A stretch of 64,000 nt of DNA from Leucobacter chironomi DSM 19883 (GCF_000421845.1 NZ_ATXU01000006.1:62001-126000), one strand, 5' to 3'. Shown: positions 1-9,451, counted from the first letter of the stretch. Notes: generated by a model from the letters alone, not told the origin. Numbers and translations: made by a program.

Positions 1-736
1 CGAGCAGGATCGGCAGCCAGTTGTTCTTGAGCGCGAACAGCAGCGGCGTCGACTGCTCCTGCCCCTCGATCTTCGCCTCGAACACGGGCGTCTCCTCGAC
101 GCGGTAGCGCACCCAGAAGCCGACGGCGATGAGGACGATGCTGAACAGGAACGGCACGCGCCAGCCCCAGCTGAGCAGCGCGTCCTCGCCGAGCGCCGAG
201 AGCGCCCAGAACGCGCCGGTCGCCATCATCGCGCCGAGCGGGTTGCCGACCTGGGTGAAGCCGCCGTAGAACGTCTTCCACTTCGCCGGCGCGCTCTCGA
301 CGGCCATGAGGCTGGCGCCGCCCCACTCGCCGCCGACCGCGAGCCCCTGGGCCATGCGGCACAGGATGAGCAGGATCGGGCCCCAGATGCCGATGGTCGC
401 GTAGCCGGGCAGCACGCCCACGAGGGTGGTGGCGACGCCCATCAGGATCAGGGTGATCGTGAGCGCGGGCTTGCGGCCGAGTTTGTCGCCGATGTGCCCG
501 AAGACGATACCGCCGATGGGCCGCATGAAGAAGGCCACGGCGTAGGTGCCGAAGGAGGCGAGCGTCGCGAGCGCCGGTTCGGCCTCGGGGAAGAAGACGT
601 GCGGGAAGATGATCGCTGCCGCGGTCGCGTAGACGTAGAAGTCGTACCACTCGATCGAGGTGCCGACGAGGGCGGCCATGCCGCCTCTCAGCGCGCGTTT
701 GTGGGAGTTCGGCGCGGCGGCCGTGGACGTGGACAT
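1..736 (-). CDS. MFS metabolite:H+ symporter (3' truncated)
   Basis: Inner-membrane transporter of the major facilitator superfamily, MHS (ProP/ShiA-like) subgroup, probably importing an organic acid or similar substrate with protons. Only the N-terminal 245 codons are in the window; the C-terminal half lies beyond base 1. The start ATG (736-734) has AAAGGAG upstream. The protein opens with a short Ser/Thr/Ala leader, then a first membrane segment containing SIEWYDFYVY, a hallmark of MHS transporters. The loop after TM2 carries GHIGDKLGRKP, the MFS signature, and AQGLAVGGEWGG is typical of TM4. It lies 69 bases downstream of the amidohydrolase on the same strand, so the two are probably co-transcribed and the transporter may import that enzyme's substrate. 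The substrate cannot be read from sequence. Confidence 0.88.
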   Translation of the reverse strand, partial: MSTSTAAAPNSHKRALRGGMAALVGTSIEWYDFYVYATAAAIIFPHVFFPEAEPALATLASFGTYAVAFFMRPIGGIVFGHIGDKLGRKPALTITLILMGVATTLVGVLPGYATIGIWGPILLILCRMAQGLAVGGEWGGASLMAVESAPAKWKTFYGGFTQVGNPLGAMMATGAFWALSALGEDALLSWGWRVPFLFSIVLIAVGFWVRYRVEETPVFEAKIEGQEQSTPLLFALKNNWLPILL

Positions 737-805
737 GTGAGCTCCTTTGCTGGATGCCGGGGGGTGGTGGGCCGGGGCGGACGCGTCCGCCCCGGCCGGG
801 AAGGG

Positions 806-2476
806 TCAGCGGGCGAAGACGCGCTCGCCGCCGACCCAGGTCTCGGTCACGGCGAGCTGCGCGAGCTCGGGGACGGGGGTGGTGTGCGGGTCGCGGTCGA
901 GCACGGCGAAGTCGGCGCGCTTGCCGGTCTCGATGCTGCCGAGCTCGTCTTCGCGGCCGAGCGCTCGGGCCGCCGAGATGGTGTGGGCGCGCAGGGCCGT
1001 GTCGAGCGAGACGGCGAGGTCGTCGGGCCCGAGCTGCGTGCCGCGGCGGGTGACGCGGGAGACGGCGGCCTGGACGGCCTCCATCGGACGCGGATCGGCC
1101 ACGGGGGCGTCCGAGGAGATCGTGACCGGCACCCCGGCCCGTTCGAACTCGCCGAGGGGGTTGAAGCGCTCGCCGGGGGTGCCGACGGCCTGCTCGACGC
1201 CCTCGCCCCAGTTGTAGTGATGCTGGGGCTGGTTGACCGGGTAGATGCCGGCCTTCGCCATGCGCGCGATCTGCTCGGGGGTGGGCAGGCCGCAGTGCTC
1301 GATGCGGTGGCGGGCGTCGGGGTCGGGGCGGTCCTCGAGGGCGGCCTCGATCGCACCGATCACCATCTCGAGCGCGGTGGGCGACTGCGAGTGCGTGGCG
1401 GTCTGCAGACCGACTCGGTGCGCCTTGCGGATCAGCTCGGCGTAGTCGCCGGGCTCGTGGTAGAGCTGACCGGTGCGGCACGGGTCTCCCACGTAGCCGT
1501 CGGGGAAGTACGCGGTCCAGCCGCCGAGGGTGCCGTCCGAGTAGAACTTGATGCCTGCGAAGCTCAGGTGCTCGTTGCCGAACTGGCCGTGGAGGCCCAT
1601 CTCGATGGCCTCGTCGAGCAGGTGGGAGAGCAGGTACATGCTCACGCGCACCTTGAGGTCTCCCGATTCGGCGAGCCGCAGGTACATGTCGAACTCGCGT
1701 CGGCTGACCTGCGCGTCGCCGATGGTCGTGACGCCGCCCTCGAGGAAGTTCTGCTGTGCCGCGGCGAGCTGGCGCTTGTGCTCCTCGGGCTCGTCGGCGA
1801 GGTGGAAGTTGGGGCCGTGGTGCCCGATCTTCACGCCTTCGAGACCGGTGAGCACGTTGCAGGCGGCGTCGGAGAGTTCGCCGGTGAGCTCGCCGTCGGC
1901 GTCGCGGAAGAACTCGCCGCCCTTCGGGTTCGGGGTGTCGCGGTTCACGCCGTGCAGCTCGAAGGTGTACGAGTTGACGACACCGCCGTGACCCGAGGCG
2001 TTCATGAGGTAGACCTCGCGGTCGGTGGCGACCTCGTCGAGTTCGAAGCGGGTGGGGTGGCGGCGCTCGGCGAGGTTGCGCTGCTCGTAGCCGTAACCGC
2101 GGATGGGGCGGCCGGCGGGCAGCGTCTTCGCGGCCTCCTGCAGCAGTGCGATGATCTCGGGGATCGAGCCGGCGCGGTCGGGGCCGCAGTCGACCCAGCT
2201 CATCATCTGGCCGAGCATGAGGGGGTGGGCGTGCGCGTCGATGAAGCCGGGCACCACGACGGCGTCGCCGAGGTCGACGAACTCGGGGGCGAGCGCGCTC
2301 ACGGCGGCCGCGGCGGCGCGGCATGCGTCGATGGTGCCGACGTGCGCGAAGCGGTCGCCGATCACGAGGAATGCCTCGGGTGTGCTGCCGGCCGCGTCGA
2401 GCGCGTCGATGCGTGCGGCCGTGATGATCTTCGGTGCGGTGGGGGTCGGTGCCTGGGTGAACGCGAGCTTGCGCAC
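806..2476 (-). CDS. Amidohydrolase family protein (YtcJ-like)
   Basis: Metal-dependent hydrolase of the amidohydrolase superfamily, YtcJ/exoenzyme-regulatory-like branch, about 556 aa and normal length for the branch. Visible motifs are FIDAHAHP near the N terminus (the HxH metal pair), THSQSPTALE and RIEHC in the middle, and ISSDAPVADPRPM near the C terminus with the catalytic Asp. The family's composite beta-sandwich surrounds this barrel (IDALDAAG at the start, GKRADFAVLDRDP at the end). A GTG start at 2476 is preferred over the ATG at 2518 because AAGGAG lies six bases before the GTG. It is followed by an MFS transporter and divergent from an Lrp-like regulator, which suggests a regulated uptake and degradation pathway for an amide or N-acyl compound. 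The substrate is unknown. Confidence 0.9.
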   Translation of the reverse strand: MRKLAFTQAPTPTAPKIITAARIDALDAAGSTPEAFLVIGDRFAHVGTIDACRAAAAAVSALAPEFVDLGDAVVVPGFIDAHAHPLMLGQMMSWVDCGPDRAGSIPEIIALLQEAAKTLPAGRPIRGYGYEQRNLAERRHPTRFELDEVATDREVYLMNASGHGGVVNSYTFELHGVNRDTPNPKGGEFFRDADGELTGELSDAACNVLTGLEGVKIGHHGPNFHLADEPEEHKRQLAAAQQNFLEGGVTTIGDAQVSRREFDMYLRLAESGDLKVRVSMYLLSHLLDEAIEMGLHGQFGNEHLSFAGIKFYSDGTLGGWTAYFPDGYVGDPCRTGQLYHEPGDYAELIRKAHRVGLQTATHSQSPTALEMVIGAIEAALEDRPDPDARHRIEHCGLPTPEQIARMAKAGIYPVNQPQHHYNWGEGVEQAVGTPGERFNPLGEFERAGVPVTISSDAPVADPRPMEAVQAAVSRVTRRGTQLGPDDLAVSLDTALRAHTISAARALGREDELGSIETGKRADFAVLDRDPHTTPVPELAQLAVTETWVGGERVFAR

Positions 2477-2672
2477 GGTGAACTCCTTCGTCTCGAATCG
2501 CTCCGAGAGTACGCGCATTTTTCAGGCGGGGAAAGCAGAAAAAGTGTGAAGATCCGTGTGGTGAATGATATGTCGATGAGTCGCGGCATTTTCGCGTGAG
2601 AATGCGTGTCAGATTAGGGTTTGAGTGCTGATATGAGATGAATGGCGCGGCCGGTCTGGCATGATCGGGAGC

Positions 2673-3635
2673 ATGGACGATTTCGATGAGGACCTGATCC
2701 GCGCGCTCCAGCTCGACGGCCGCGCGCAGTTCTCAGCGCTCGCCGCGCAGCTCGGCGTGCACCGCGCCGTGGTCGCGCAGCGCGTGCACGATCTGCTCGC
2801 CTCGGGCGAGATCCGCATTCTCGCGGCGGTGCACCCGCGAGCGGTCGGGCTGCCCATCCAGGCGAACCTGCAGCTGCGCATCAGCGGCCCGACCTCCCCC
2901 GTCTTCGAGCGGATCCGAGAGCTCACGAACGTTGTGTTCCTCTCCGAGATCACCGGCCGGTCGCAGGCCGTGGTCGAGGTCTGGGCCGCCGACCGCGAAG
3001 ACGTCGCGCGTTCCATCCGCGCGATCCAGGCGATCGACGGCGTGCTCGAGATGCAGTTCTCGCTCTACGATCGCGTGCTGCGTCGGCTACGGCTCGGCGA
3101 AGACCCCGAGGTGACCGATCTCGTCTTCGACGACTTCGACATCGCGCTCATCGCCGAGCTGCAGCTCGAGGGACGGCTCACCTTCGGCGAGCTCGCCCGG
3201 CGCACCGGCCGGTCGGCGTCGGCGTGCCGGGCGCGCGTGCTGCGGCTGCTCGACTCGGGGGTGATGCGGATCGGCGCGGTGCGCAGCCGTCGCAGCGCGA
3301 CGAGCTCGGTGCTCTCGGGAGTGGGGATCGTGCTCCGCGGCGACCCGGCGGACACGGCCGCGGCGGAGGAGCTGCTGCTCGGCATCCCCACCATCGAGTT
3401 CGCCGCCCGCACCCTCGGCCGCTACGGTCTCATCGCGACGATCGCGGCTCGCTCGCTCGCCGATCACACCGACATCGTGCGGGCGATCCGCGCGCACCCG
3501 GGGGTGCACGTGGTCGAGACCTGGGTGCACGCCTTCGTCTGGCTGGAGCGCTACGAGTGGAGCCTCGACCGTCTGGAGCGCAATCGCCAGGCGCGCCCGG
3601 CCTCCTCGGGGCTCGCAGCGGCCGGCGCCGAGTGA
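2673..3635 (+). CDS. Double-length Lrp/AsnC family regulator
   Basis: Transcription regulator made of two consecutive Lrp/AsnC units. The first is residues 1-140: an HTH beginning FDEDLIRALQLDGRAQFSAL, then an AsnC ligand-binding half. The second starts at about residue 155: DFDIALIAELQLEGRLTFGEL, then a second ligand domain ending VVETWVHAF. Normal Lrp proteins have one such unit of about 150 aa. ATG 2673 is preferred over ATG 2661: CATGAT lies at 2660-2665, seven bases before it, which fits a leaderless transcript, and neither start has a well-placed ribosome binding site. It is divergent from the amidohydrolase-transporter pair, whose control is its likely job. The C-terminal tail is Arg/Ala-rich and probably unstructured. 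Confidence 0.85.
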   Translation: MDDFDEDLIRALQLDGRAQFSALAAQLGVHRAVVAQRVHDLLASGEIRILAAVHPRAVGLPIQANLQLRISGPTSPVFERIRELTNVVFLSEITGRSQAVVEVWAADREDVARSIRAIQAIDGVLEMQFSLYDRVLRRLRLGEDPEVTDLVFDDFDIALIAELQLEGRLTFGELARRTGRSASACRARVLRLLDSGVMRIGAVRSRRSATSSVLSGVGIVLRGDPADTAAAEELLLGIPTIEFAARTLGRYGLIATIAARSLADHTDIVRAIRAHPGVHVVETWVHAFVWLERYEWSLDRLERNRQARPASSGLAAAGAE

Positions 3636-3660
3636 GCCGCGGCTCGCACCCGGCCCGCGC

Positions 3661-5339
3661 TCAGCGCACCGACTCGGCCGCCGCGCGGCCCGCGGCTCTG
3701 CCCGAGAACAGGCAGCCGCCGAGGAAGGTGCCCTCCAACGCGTTGTAGCCGTGCACCCCGCCGCCGCCGAAGCCGGCCGCCTCCCCGGCGGCGAACAGGC
3801 CCGGTACCGGCTGCCCGTCGGCGCCGAGCACCCGCGAGTCGAGATCGGTCTGGATGCCGCCGAGGGTCTTGCGGGTGAGCACGTGGAGCTGCACGGCGAC
3901 GAGCGGCCCGGCGGCGGGGTCGAGCAGGCGGTGCGGTGGGGTGGTGCGGGTGAGCCGATCGCCGAGGTAGCGGCGCGAGTTGCGGATGCTCATCGCCTGC
4001 GCGTCTTTCGAGAAGGGGTTGCGCATCTCGGCGTCGCGCTCGCGCACCACTCGCTCGACCGCCTCGGCCGAGAGCAGCGGTTCGGCGGTGAGCGCGTTCA
4101 TCTTCGCCACGAGCTCGGGCACCGTGCCCGCCGTGACGAAGTCGGCGCCCCGGTCGATGAACGCCTGCACCGGGCCTGGCGCCCCGCGCCCGAGACGGGT
4201 CTGCAGCAGCAGTCTGCGGTCGCGGCCCGTGATGTCGGGGTTCTGCTCGGATCCCGATAGCGCGAACTCCTTGGCCGCGATGCGACTCGTCACGATGAAC
4301 CACGAATGGTCGTGCTCGGCGAGGTCCGGCCGGGTGCGCAGCAGGCGCAGGGTCGCGAGCGTGTCGTGGCCCGGAAGGCCGGGAGGCGGCAGGCGCCGCC
4401 CCAGTGCGTCGAGCCAGAGCGGCGACGGCCGGGCAGGATCCGGATCGCGTGCCCCGGCCACACCGGGTTCCAGTTGCGCACCCCCTCCGTGTAGTGCCAC
4501 ATGCGGTCGCGATTGACGAGGCGGGCCCCGGCCTGCTGCGCGATCCCGATCATGCGGCCGTCGACGTAGGCGGGGACGCCCGTCACCATCGCGCGCGGCG
4601 GGGTGCCGAGCCGTTCCGGCCAGAACTTCCGCACCAGCTCGTGGTCGCCGCCGATGCCTCCGCTCGCGACGATCACCGCCCCGGCCCGCAGCTCGAAGTC
4701 GCCGACGACCTCGCGCGAGGAGACCGCGCCCCGCGCATTCGAGTCGGGCGCGAGCACGCTGCCGCGCACCCCGACCGCCTTGCCGTCCTCGACGAGGATC
4801 CCGTCGCAGCGGTGCCGGTGCAGCAGCCGGGTGCGCCCCTCGGCCTCGGCGGCCTGTGCGGCGGAGGTGAACGGCCCGATCACTCCGGTGCCGGTGCCCC
4901 ACGGCACGTGGAAGCGGGGCACCGAGTTGCCGTGGCCGCTCGCGGTCAGGTCGCCGCGTTCGGCCCAGCCGACCACGGGGGTGAGCTCGATCCCGGCCTC
5001 CCTGATCCACTCCCGCTTCTCGCCGGCCGCGAACTCGACGTAGGCCCGGCCCCAGCGCTCGGCCCACTCGTCTTCGGGGTGGTCGCCGTCGAGACGATCC
5101 CAAGCGGCGCTGCCGCGCCAGTCCTGCCAGGCGAGATCGAAGGAGTCCCGTACGCCGAGCCGGCGCTGCTCCGGCGAGTCGACCAGGAAGAGGCCGCCGA
5201 ACGACCACCACGCCTGACCGCCCAGATCCTGCGGACCCTCCTGGTCGATGACCACGGCGCGCAGCCCGGCGCGGTGGATCTCGCGTGCGGCGACGAGGCC
5301 GGAGAGCCCGGCCCCCACGATGATGACGTCAGTGTCCAT
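3661..5339 (-). pseudogene. FAD-binding dehydrogenase, frameshifted
   Basis: Flavoprotein of the fumarate reductase/3-ketosteroid-dehydrogenase-like family. The N-terminal part reads DVIIVGAGLSGLVAAREI (GxGxxG FAD site), then VIVASGGIGGDHELVRKFWP and GHAIRILPG. After that the frame is lost and would stop near 4290. A second frame resumes at once with PSPLWLDALGRRLPPPGLPG and runs to the family's C-terminal flavin signature (LFAAGEAAGFGGGGVHGYNALEG) with a stop at 3661. Joining the two frames needs one extra base in the G/C run at about 4427-4433. The combined length (about 559 aa) is normal for the family, so either a recent inactivating deletion or a homopolymer sequencing error explains it. 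CACAAT lies six bases before the ATG, a possible leaderless promoter. It is convergent with the Lrp-like gene. Confidence 0.82.
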
Positions 5340-5399
5340 GCCCTCATTGTGCCTGCTTCGGCGATGCCGGCACAGGGGCGCCCGCGGAGGCCGCTCGCG

Positions 5400-6083
5400 T
5401 CAGGCGCCTCGGCCGCCCGTCGCGTGATCGTCGGCGAGGTGCTGCCCGGTGAGGGCGTGGATCGCCGCCATGATGCGCTCCGTCGCCTCGCGGCGGGCTC
5501 GGCCGCGCGGCAGCTCGGCGAGATCGTCGAGCGCGACCGGTGCGCCGAAGCGCAGCTCGACGCGATCGGGGCGACCCGTCGCCGGGTTGCGCAGCGCGCG
5601 GTTCGTGCCGATGAGCCCCACCGGAACCACTGTCGCGCCCGTCTCGAGCGCGAGCCAGGCGGCGCCGGCCCGGCCGCGGTAGAGCCGGCCGTCGCGGGAG
5701 CGGCTGCCCTCGGGGAACACCGCGAACACGCTGCCCGCAGCGAGCACTTCGCGCCCGGCGTCGAGCGCGTCCTGCGCGGCCGCCGATGCCTCGCGATGCA
5801 CGGGGATCGCGCCGATCTGCCGGAAGAACCAGCCGCCGATGCGCGACTCGAAGAGCGACGCCTTCGCGAGGAACTGCACCTTGCGGGGCGAGAACGAGGG
5901 GATGAGGATCGTGTCGAGGCCCGAGAGGTGGTTGCTCGCGAGCAGCACTGCCCCCTGCGCCGGTACGTGCTCCCGCCCGGACACGCGGGGCCGGAAGCGC
6001 AGGCGCAGCAGCGGGCGCAGCACCGCGCGGCCGATGAAGAACACAGGGCCGGGGCGCGCGACGGATCCGCTCCTTGCAGTCAC
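5400..6083 (-). CDS. 1-acyl-glycerol-3-phosphate acyltransferase (PlsC-like)
   Basis: Membrane-associated phospholipid acyltransferase that would transfer an acyl chain to lysophosphatidate or a related acceptor. It is 227 aa, the usual size of short PlsC proteins. The catalytic block is NHLSGLD, a form of the NHx4D box in which Asp is placed as in actinobacterial relatives. FPEGSRSRDG is the glycerophosphate-binding box, and VPVGLIGTN is the third conserved block. The start is GTG (6083). TAGGCT at 6095-6090 stands exactly six bases before it and there is no properly spaced ribosome binding site, which suggests leaderless transcription. It diverges from the osmoprotectant transporter operon. 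The acyl acceptor cannot be told from sequence. Confidence 0.88.
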   Translation of the reverse strand: MTARSGSVARPGPVFFIGRAVLRPLLRLRFRPRVSGREHVPAQGAVLLASNHLSGLDTILIPSFSPRKVQFLAKASLFESRIGGWFFRQIGAIPVHREASAAAQDALDAGREVLAAGSVFAVFPEGSRSRDGRLYRGRAGAAWLALETGATVVPVGLIGTNRALRNPATGRPDRVELRFGAPVALDDLAELPRGRARREATERIMAAIHALTGQHLADDHATGGRGA

Positions 6084-6247
6084 CCTCCGAGCCTACTCCC
6101 GATCCGAGAAGCCCTGATCTGCGAAGCCCCGCGCCCGCATACACCCCGGCGGGCTCGGCTGGCAAGGCCCCGTGCGCCGTGCCGGGGCGGCCGTTAGGGT
6201 GGGGTGAGCGCACGCACCGTGCGCCCGACCTCACAGGAGGTGCCGCC

Positions 6248-7060
6248 GTGATCGAGTTCGAGCGCGTGTCCAAGGCCTACCCGGGCGGCGCCGTCGCGGT
6301 GCGAGATTTCTCGTGCGTCATCCCGTCACGCCGCTGCGCGGTGCTCGTCGGCTCTTCCGGCTCGGGCAAGACGACGCTGCTGCGCATGGTCAACCGCATG
6401 GTCGACCCGAGCGAGGGCCGCGTGCTCATCGACGGCGAGGACGTGCGCGAGCGCAACCCCGTCGAGCTGCGCCGCGCGATCGGCTACGTCATGCAGCACG
6501 GCGGCCTGCTGCCGCACCGCACCGTGCGCGACAACGTCGCCACGGTGCCGATCCTGACGGGCGCGTCCCGCCGCGAGGCCCGCGCCGCTGCGGGTGCGCT
6601 GCTGGAGCGCGTCGGGCTGGATCCCGCACTCGGCGACCGCTACCCGGCTCAGCTGTCGGGCGGCCAGCAGCAGCGCGTCGGCGTGGCGCGGGCGCTCGCC
6701 GCCGACCCCAACATCCTGCTCATGGACGAACCGTTCGGCGCGGTCGACCCGATCGTGCGCCGCGAACTGCAGCGCGAGCTGGCGCAGTTGCAGGCCGAGC
6801 TCGGCAAGACGATCGTGTTCGTGACGCACGACGTCGATGAGGCCTTCCTGCTGGGCGACGAGGTGATCGTGCTCGAGGGGGAGGGGCGGATCGCGCAGCA
6901 GGGATCCCCGTCCGAGATCTTGGCGGATCCGGCGAGTGATTTCGTGCGCGACTTCGTGGGCGCCGACCGCGCCGAGCGCCGTCTGCGCCCGGTCGAGGTG
7001 GGCGGTCGCAGCGTCGCGGTCGACGGCACGGGCCGGCCGGTGGGGGTGCTCGACGGGTGA
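6248..7060 (+). CDS. Osmoprotectant ABC transporter ATP-binding protein
   Basis: Cytoplasmic ATPase of a glycine betaine/choline/carnitine-type importer (OpuCA/ProV family). It contains Walker A GSSGSGKTT at residues 35-43, the Q-loop VMQHGG, signature LSGGQQQRVG, Walker B ILLMDEPFGAVDP and the switch His in VTHDVDEAF. It is 270 aa and ends after a short tail, so it lacks the paired CBS domains that sense ionic strength in OpuA- and OpuCA-type proteins. Reading starts at GTG 6248, where AGGAGG lies seven bases upstream; the open frame itself extends further back without support. It overlaps the first permease by four bases (GTGA), so the four genes form one coupled operon. Confidence 0.92.
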   Translation: MIEFERVSKAYPGGAVAVRDFSCVIPSRRCAVLVGSSGSGKTTLLRMVNRMVDPSEGRVLIDGEDVRERNPVELRRAIGYVMQHGGLLPHRTVRDNVATVPILTGASRREARAAAGALLERVGLDPALGDRYPAQLSGGQQQRVGVARALAADPNILLMDEPFGAVDPIVRRELQRELAQLQAELGKTIVFVTHDVDEAFLLGDEVIVLEGEGRIAQQGSPSEILADPASDFVRDFVGADRAERRLRPVEVGGRSVAVDGTGRPVGVLDG

Positions 7061-7698
7061 GCTGGCTGCTCGCGAACTGGGGGACGGTGGCCGGGCTCGC
7101 GCTCGATCATCTGCTGCTGAGTCTGCCCGCGATCCTGATCAGCGTGCTGGTGGCCGTGCCGATCGGCCGTCTCGCGTTCCGGCGGCCCCGCATCGGCGGC
7201 CCGCTGCTCACGGTCGCGACGCTCGCCTACGCGATCCCGGCGCTGCCGCTGCTCATCATCGTCCCCGCGATCGCGGGCACGCCGCTGCGGTCTTGGCAGA
7301 CGATGGTCATCGCGCTCTCCGTCTACGGGGTGGCGCTGCTGGTGCGCACCGCCTGCGACGCCTTCTCGGCCGTCGACCCGCAGTTGCGCGACGCGGCCGT
7401 CGCCACCGGCTACTCGCCGCGGGGCCTGTTCTGGCGGGTCGATCTGCCGCTCGCAGTGCCGGTGCTGATCTCGGGTGCGCGGGTGGTCACCGTGTCGACG
7501 ATCAGCCTGGTCACGCTCGGTGCGCTCATCGGCGTGCCGGGCCTCGGCTCGCTGCTCACCGACGGCTTCCAGCGCGGGATCGCGGCCGAGGTGTGGACCG
7601 GCGTGATCGCGACCGCGCTGCTCGCGCTGCTGCTCGACGCCGTCGTGCTCGGGATCGGCCGCGCGGTCGCCCCCTGGACGAGAGCGGCGCGCGCGTGA
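7057..7698 (+). CDS. Osmoprotectant ABC transporter permease
   Basis: Integral membrane subunit (213 aa) of the betaine-type importer, OpuCB/ProW-like. It has about six hydrophobic segments. The cytoplasmic loop DAAVATGYSPRGLFWRVDLPLAVPVLISG matches the EAA motif that docks on the ATPase. The start GTG overlaps the ATPase stop by four bases and the stop overlaps the next permease by four bases, giving translational coupling. It probably pairs with the second permease as a heterodimer, as in OpuC systems. Confidence 0.92.
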   Translation: MSWLLANWGTVAGLALDHLLLSLPAILISVLVAVPIGRLAFRRPRIGGPLLTVATLAYAIPALPLLIIVPAIAGTPLRSWQTMVIALSVYGVALLVRTACDAFSAVDPQLRDAAVATGYSPRGLFWRVDLPLAVPVLISGARVVTVSTISLVTLGALIGVPGLGSLLTDGFQRGIAAEVWTGVIATALLALLLDAVVLGIGRAVAPWTRAARA

Positions 7699-8507
7699 CG
7701 CCCGCGGCGCTCGGACTGTTCGGCGACGCCCTCGCCTGGCTCGCCGATCCCGCCCACTGGGCAGGTGCCGGCGGGATCCCGAACCGCGCACTGCAGCACC
7801 TGGGGGTGACGGCGCTCGCACTCGTGATCGCCGGCGTCGTCGCGCTGCCCGCGGGCGTGCTCATCGGGCACACGCGGCGCGGGTCCGGCCTCGTCGGCGG
7901 TCTCACGGGCGCGGCGCGCGCGCTCCCCACGCTCGGCCTGCTCACGCTCTTCGGGCTGGCGTTCGGCATCGGGCTGACCGCGCCGCTGCTCGCGCTCGTC
8001 GTGCTCGCGATCCCCTCGCTGCTCGCGGGCGCCTATGCCGGCGTGCAGGCGATCGACCCCGCCGTGCCCGCCGCCGCGCAGGCGGTGGGCTTCAGCCCGG
8101 CGCAGGTGATCCTGCGCGTCGAGCTGCCGCTCTCGCTGCCCGTCATGGTCGGCGGGATCCGGGCCGCGACGCTGCAGGTCGTGTCGACCGCCACCCTTGC
8201 CGCGTACACCGCCGATATCGGGCTCGGCCGCTATCTGTTCTCCGGCCTGAAATCGCGTGACTACGCCCAGATGCTCGCCGGCGCGCTGCTCGTCGTCGTG
8301 CTCACCCTGCTGCTCGAACTGCTGCTGGCCGCCTGCCAGCGCGCCGCGACGGCGCGCTTCGGGCGGCCCGGATCGCGGATCCGCCGTCGCGCGTCGCGCT
8401 CCGGCGCCGCGACCGAATCGGCACCGCCCGGCTCGACGACCCCGGTCGCGCCCCCGGGCCCGACCCACCCTGCCTCACCCGCTGAACGAGAGGAAGCCAG
8501 ATCATGA
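7695..8507 (+). CDS. Osmoprotectant ABC transporter permease
   Basis: Second membrane subunit of the importer, 270 aa from GTG 7695, which overlaps the stop of the preceding permease (GTGA). The EAA-type loop reads AAAQAVGFSPAQVILRVELPLSLPVMVGG. It has about six membrane segments and a C-terminal cytoplasmic tail rich in Arg, Pro and Ser after the last helix (from about residue 220). The open frame extends upstream through the first permease but that part is an out-of-frame shadow. The stop overlaps the ATG of the binding-protein gene. Confidence 0.91.
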   Translation: MTPAALGLFGDALAWLADPAHWAGAGGIPNRALQHLGVTALALVIAGVVALPAGVLIGHTRRGSGLVGGLTGAARALPTLGLLTLFGLAFGIGLTAPLLALVVLAIPSLLAGAYAGVQAIDPAVPAAAQAVGFSPAQVILRVELPLSLPVMVGGIRAATLQVVSTATLAAYTADIGLGRYLFSGLKSRDYAQMLAGALLVVVLTLLLELLLAACQRAATARFGRPGSRIRRRASRSGAATESAPPGSTTPVAPPGPTHPASPAEREEARS

Positions 8508-9451
8508 ACCGACGCCCCCACTCCCGCCGCGCCCCGTGGCGTCGCGCCGCGCTCGCCGCGGGCGCCGTCGCGCTCTCGGCGACGCTGCTCACCGCCTGCG
8601 GAGGCGGCGATCCGCTCGCGGAGTCGGACCCCGCGACCCCTGCGACCGGCGATGCCATCGTGATCGGCTCGCAGGACTACTACTCCAACGAGATCATCGC
8701 CGAGGTCTACGCGCAGGCGCTCGAAGCGGGAGGCTACGACGTCGATCGGCAGTTCCGCATCGGGCAGCGCGAGGTCTACCTGCCCGAGCTCGAAGCGGGC
8801 TCGATCGACCTGTTCCCCGAGTACACCGGCAATCTGCTGCAGTACTGGGAGCCCGACACCGAGGCGCGCCTGAGCGATGACGTCTACACCGCGCTCACGG
8901 AGGCCGCCCCGGACGGTCTGCGCGTGCTCGATCAGGCCCCGGCGACCGATCAGGACTCGTACACGGTGACCCGCGAGTTCGCCGAGCAGTGGAAGCTGAA
9001 GAACGTCGAAGACCTCGCCGGAGTGGACGCACCGCTCACGATCGGCGCCAACTCCGAGGCCGAGACCCGACCCTACGGCCCGCAGGGCCTCGCCGACGTG
9101 TACGGCGTCGACGGCGTCGGCTTCACCCCCATCGAGGACGGCGGCGGCCCGCTCACCGTGAAGGCCCTGCGCGACGGGTCGATCCAGCTCGCCATCATCT
9201 ACACGGCGGATCCCACCGTCGCCGAGAACGACCTCGTCGCGCTCGAAGACACCAAGGGCCTCTTCCTCGCCTCGCACGTCGTGCCGCTCGCGAGCGACCG
9301 CGTCGACGAGGGCGCGGAGCAGATCATCAACGAGGTCAGCGCCGCGCTCACCGCCGACGACCTGATCGCGATGAACGGTCGCAGCGTGAACGACGAGCTG
9401 GCCGCCGACCGCATCGCGGGCGACTGGCTGGCCGAGAAGGGTCTCGTCTGA
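8504..9451 (+). CDS. Osmoprotectant ABC transporter substrate-binding lipoprotein
   Basis: Extracytoplasmic solute-binding protein (315 aa) of the OpuAC/OpuCC type, anchored to the outer face of the membrane. The signal peptide carries an Arg-rich n-region and a lipobox LTAC with the lipidated Cys at residue 32, followed by a Gly/Asp/Ser linker. The mature part begins IVIGSQDYYSNEIIAEVYAQALE and contains LPELEAGSIDLFPEYTGN, a region conserved in betaine/choline-binding proteins. The ATG overlaps the preceding stop (ATGA). Together with the ATPase and two permeases it forms a complete importer. The exact ligand (betaine, choline, ectoine or carnitine) is not decided by the sequence seen here. 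Confidence 0.92.
   Translation: MNRRPHSRRAPWRRAALAAGAVALSATLLTACGGGDPLAESDPATPATGDAIVIGSQDYYSNEIIAEVYAQALEAGGYDVDRQFRIGQREVYLPELEAGSIDLFPEYTGNLLQYWEPDTEARLSDDVYTALTEAAPDGLRVLDQAPATDQDSYTVTREFAEQWKLKNVEDLAGVDAPLTIGANSEAETRPYGPQGLADVYGVDGVGFTPIEDGGGPLTVKALRDGSIQLAIIYTADPTVAENDLVALEDTKGLFLASHVVPLASDRVDEGAEQIINEVSAALTADDLIAMNGRSVNDELAADRIAGDWLAEKGLV

Noticed and set aside
494-2599. 701-codon plus-strand open frame over the amidohydrolase
   Set aside because: Antisense shadow of the amidohydrolase and transporter; no family features.
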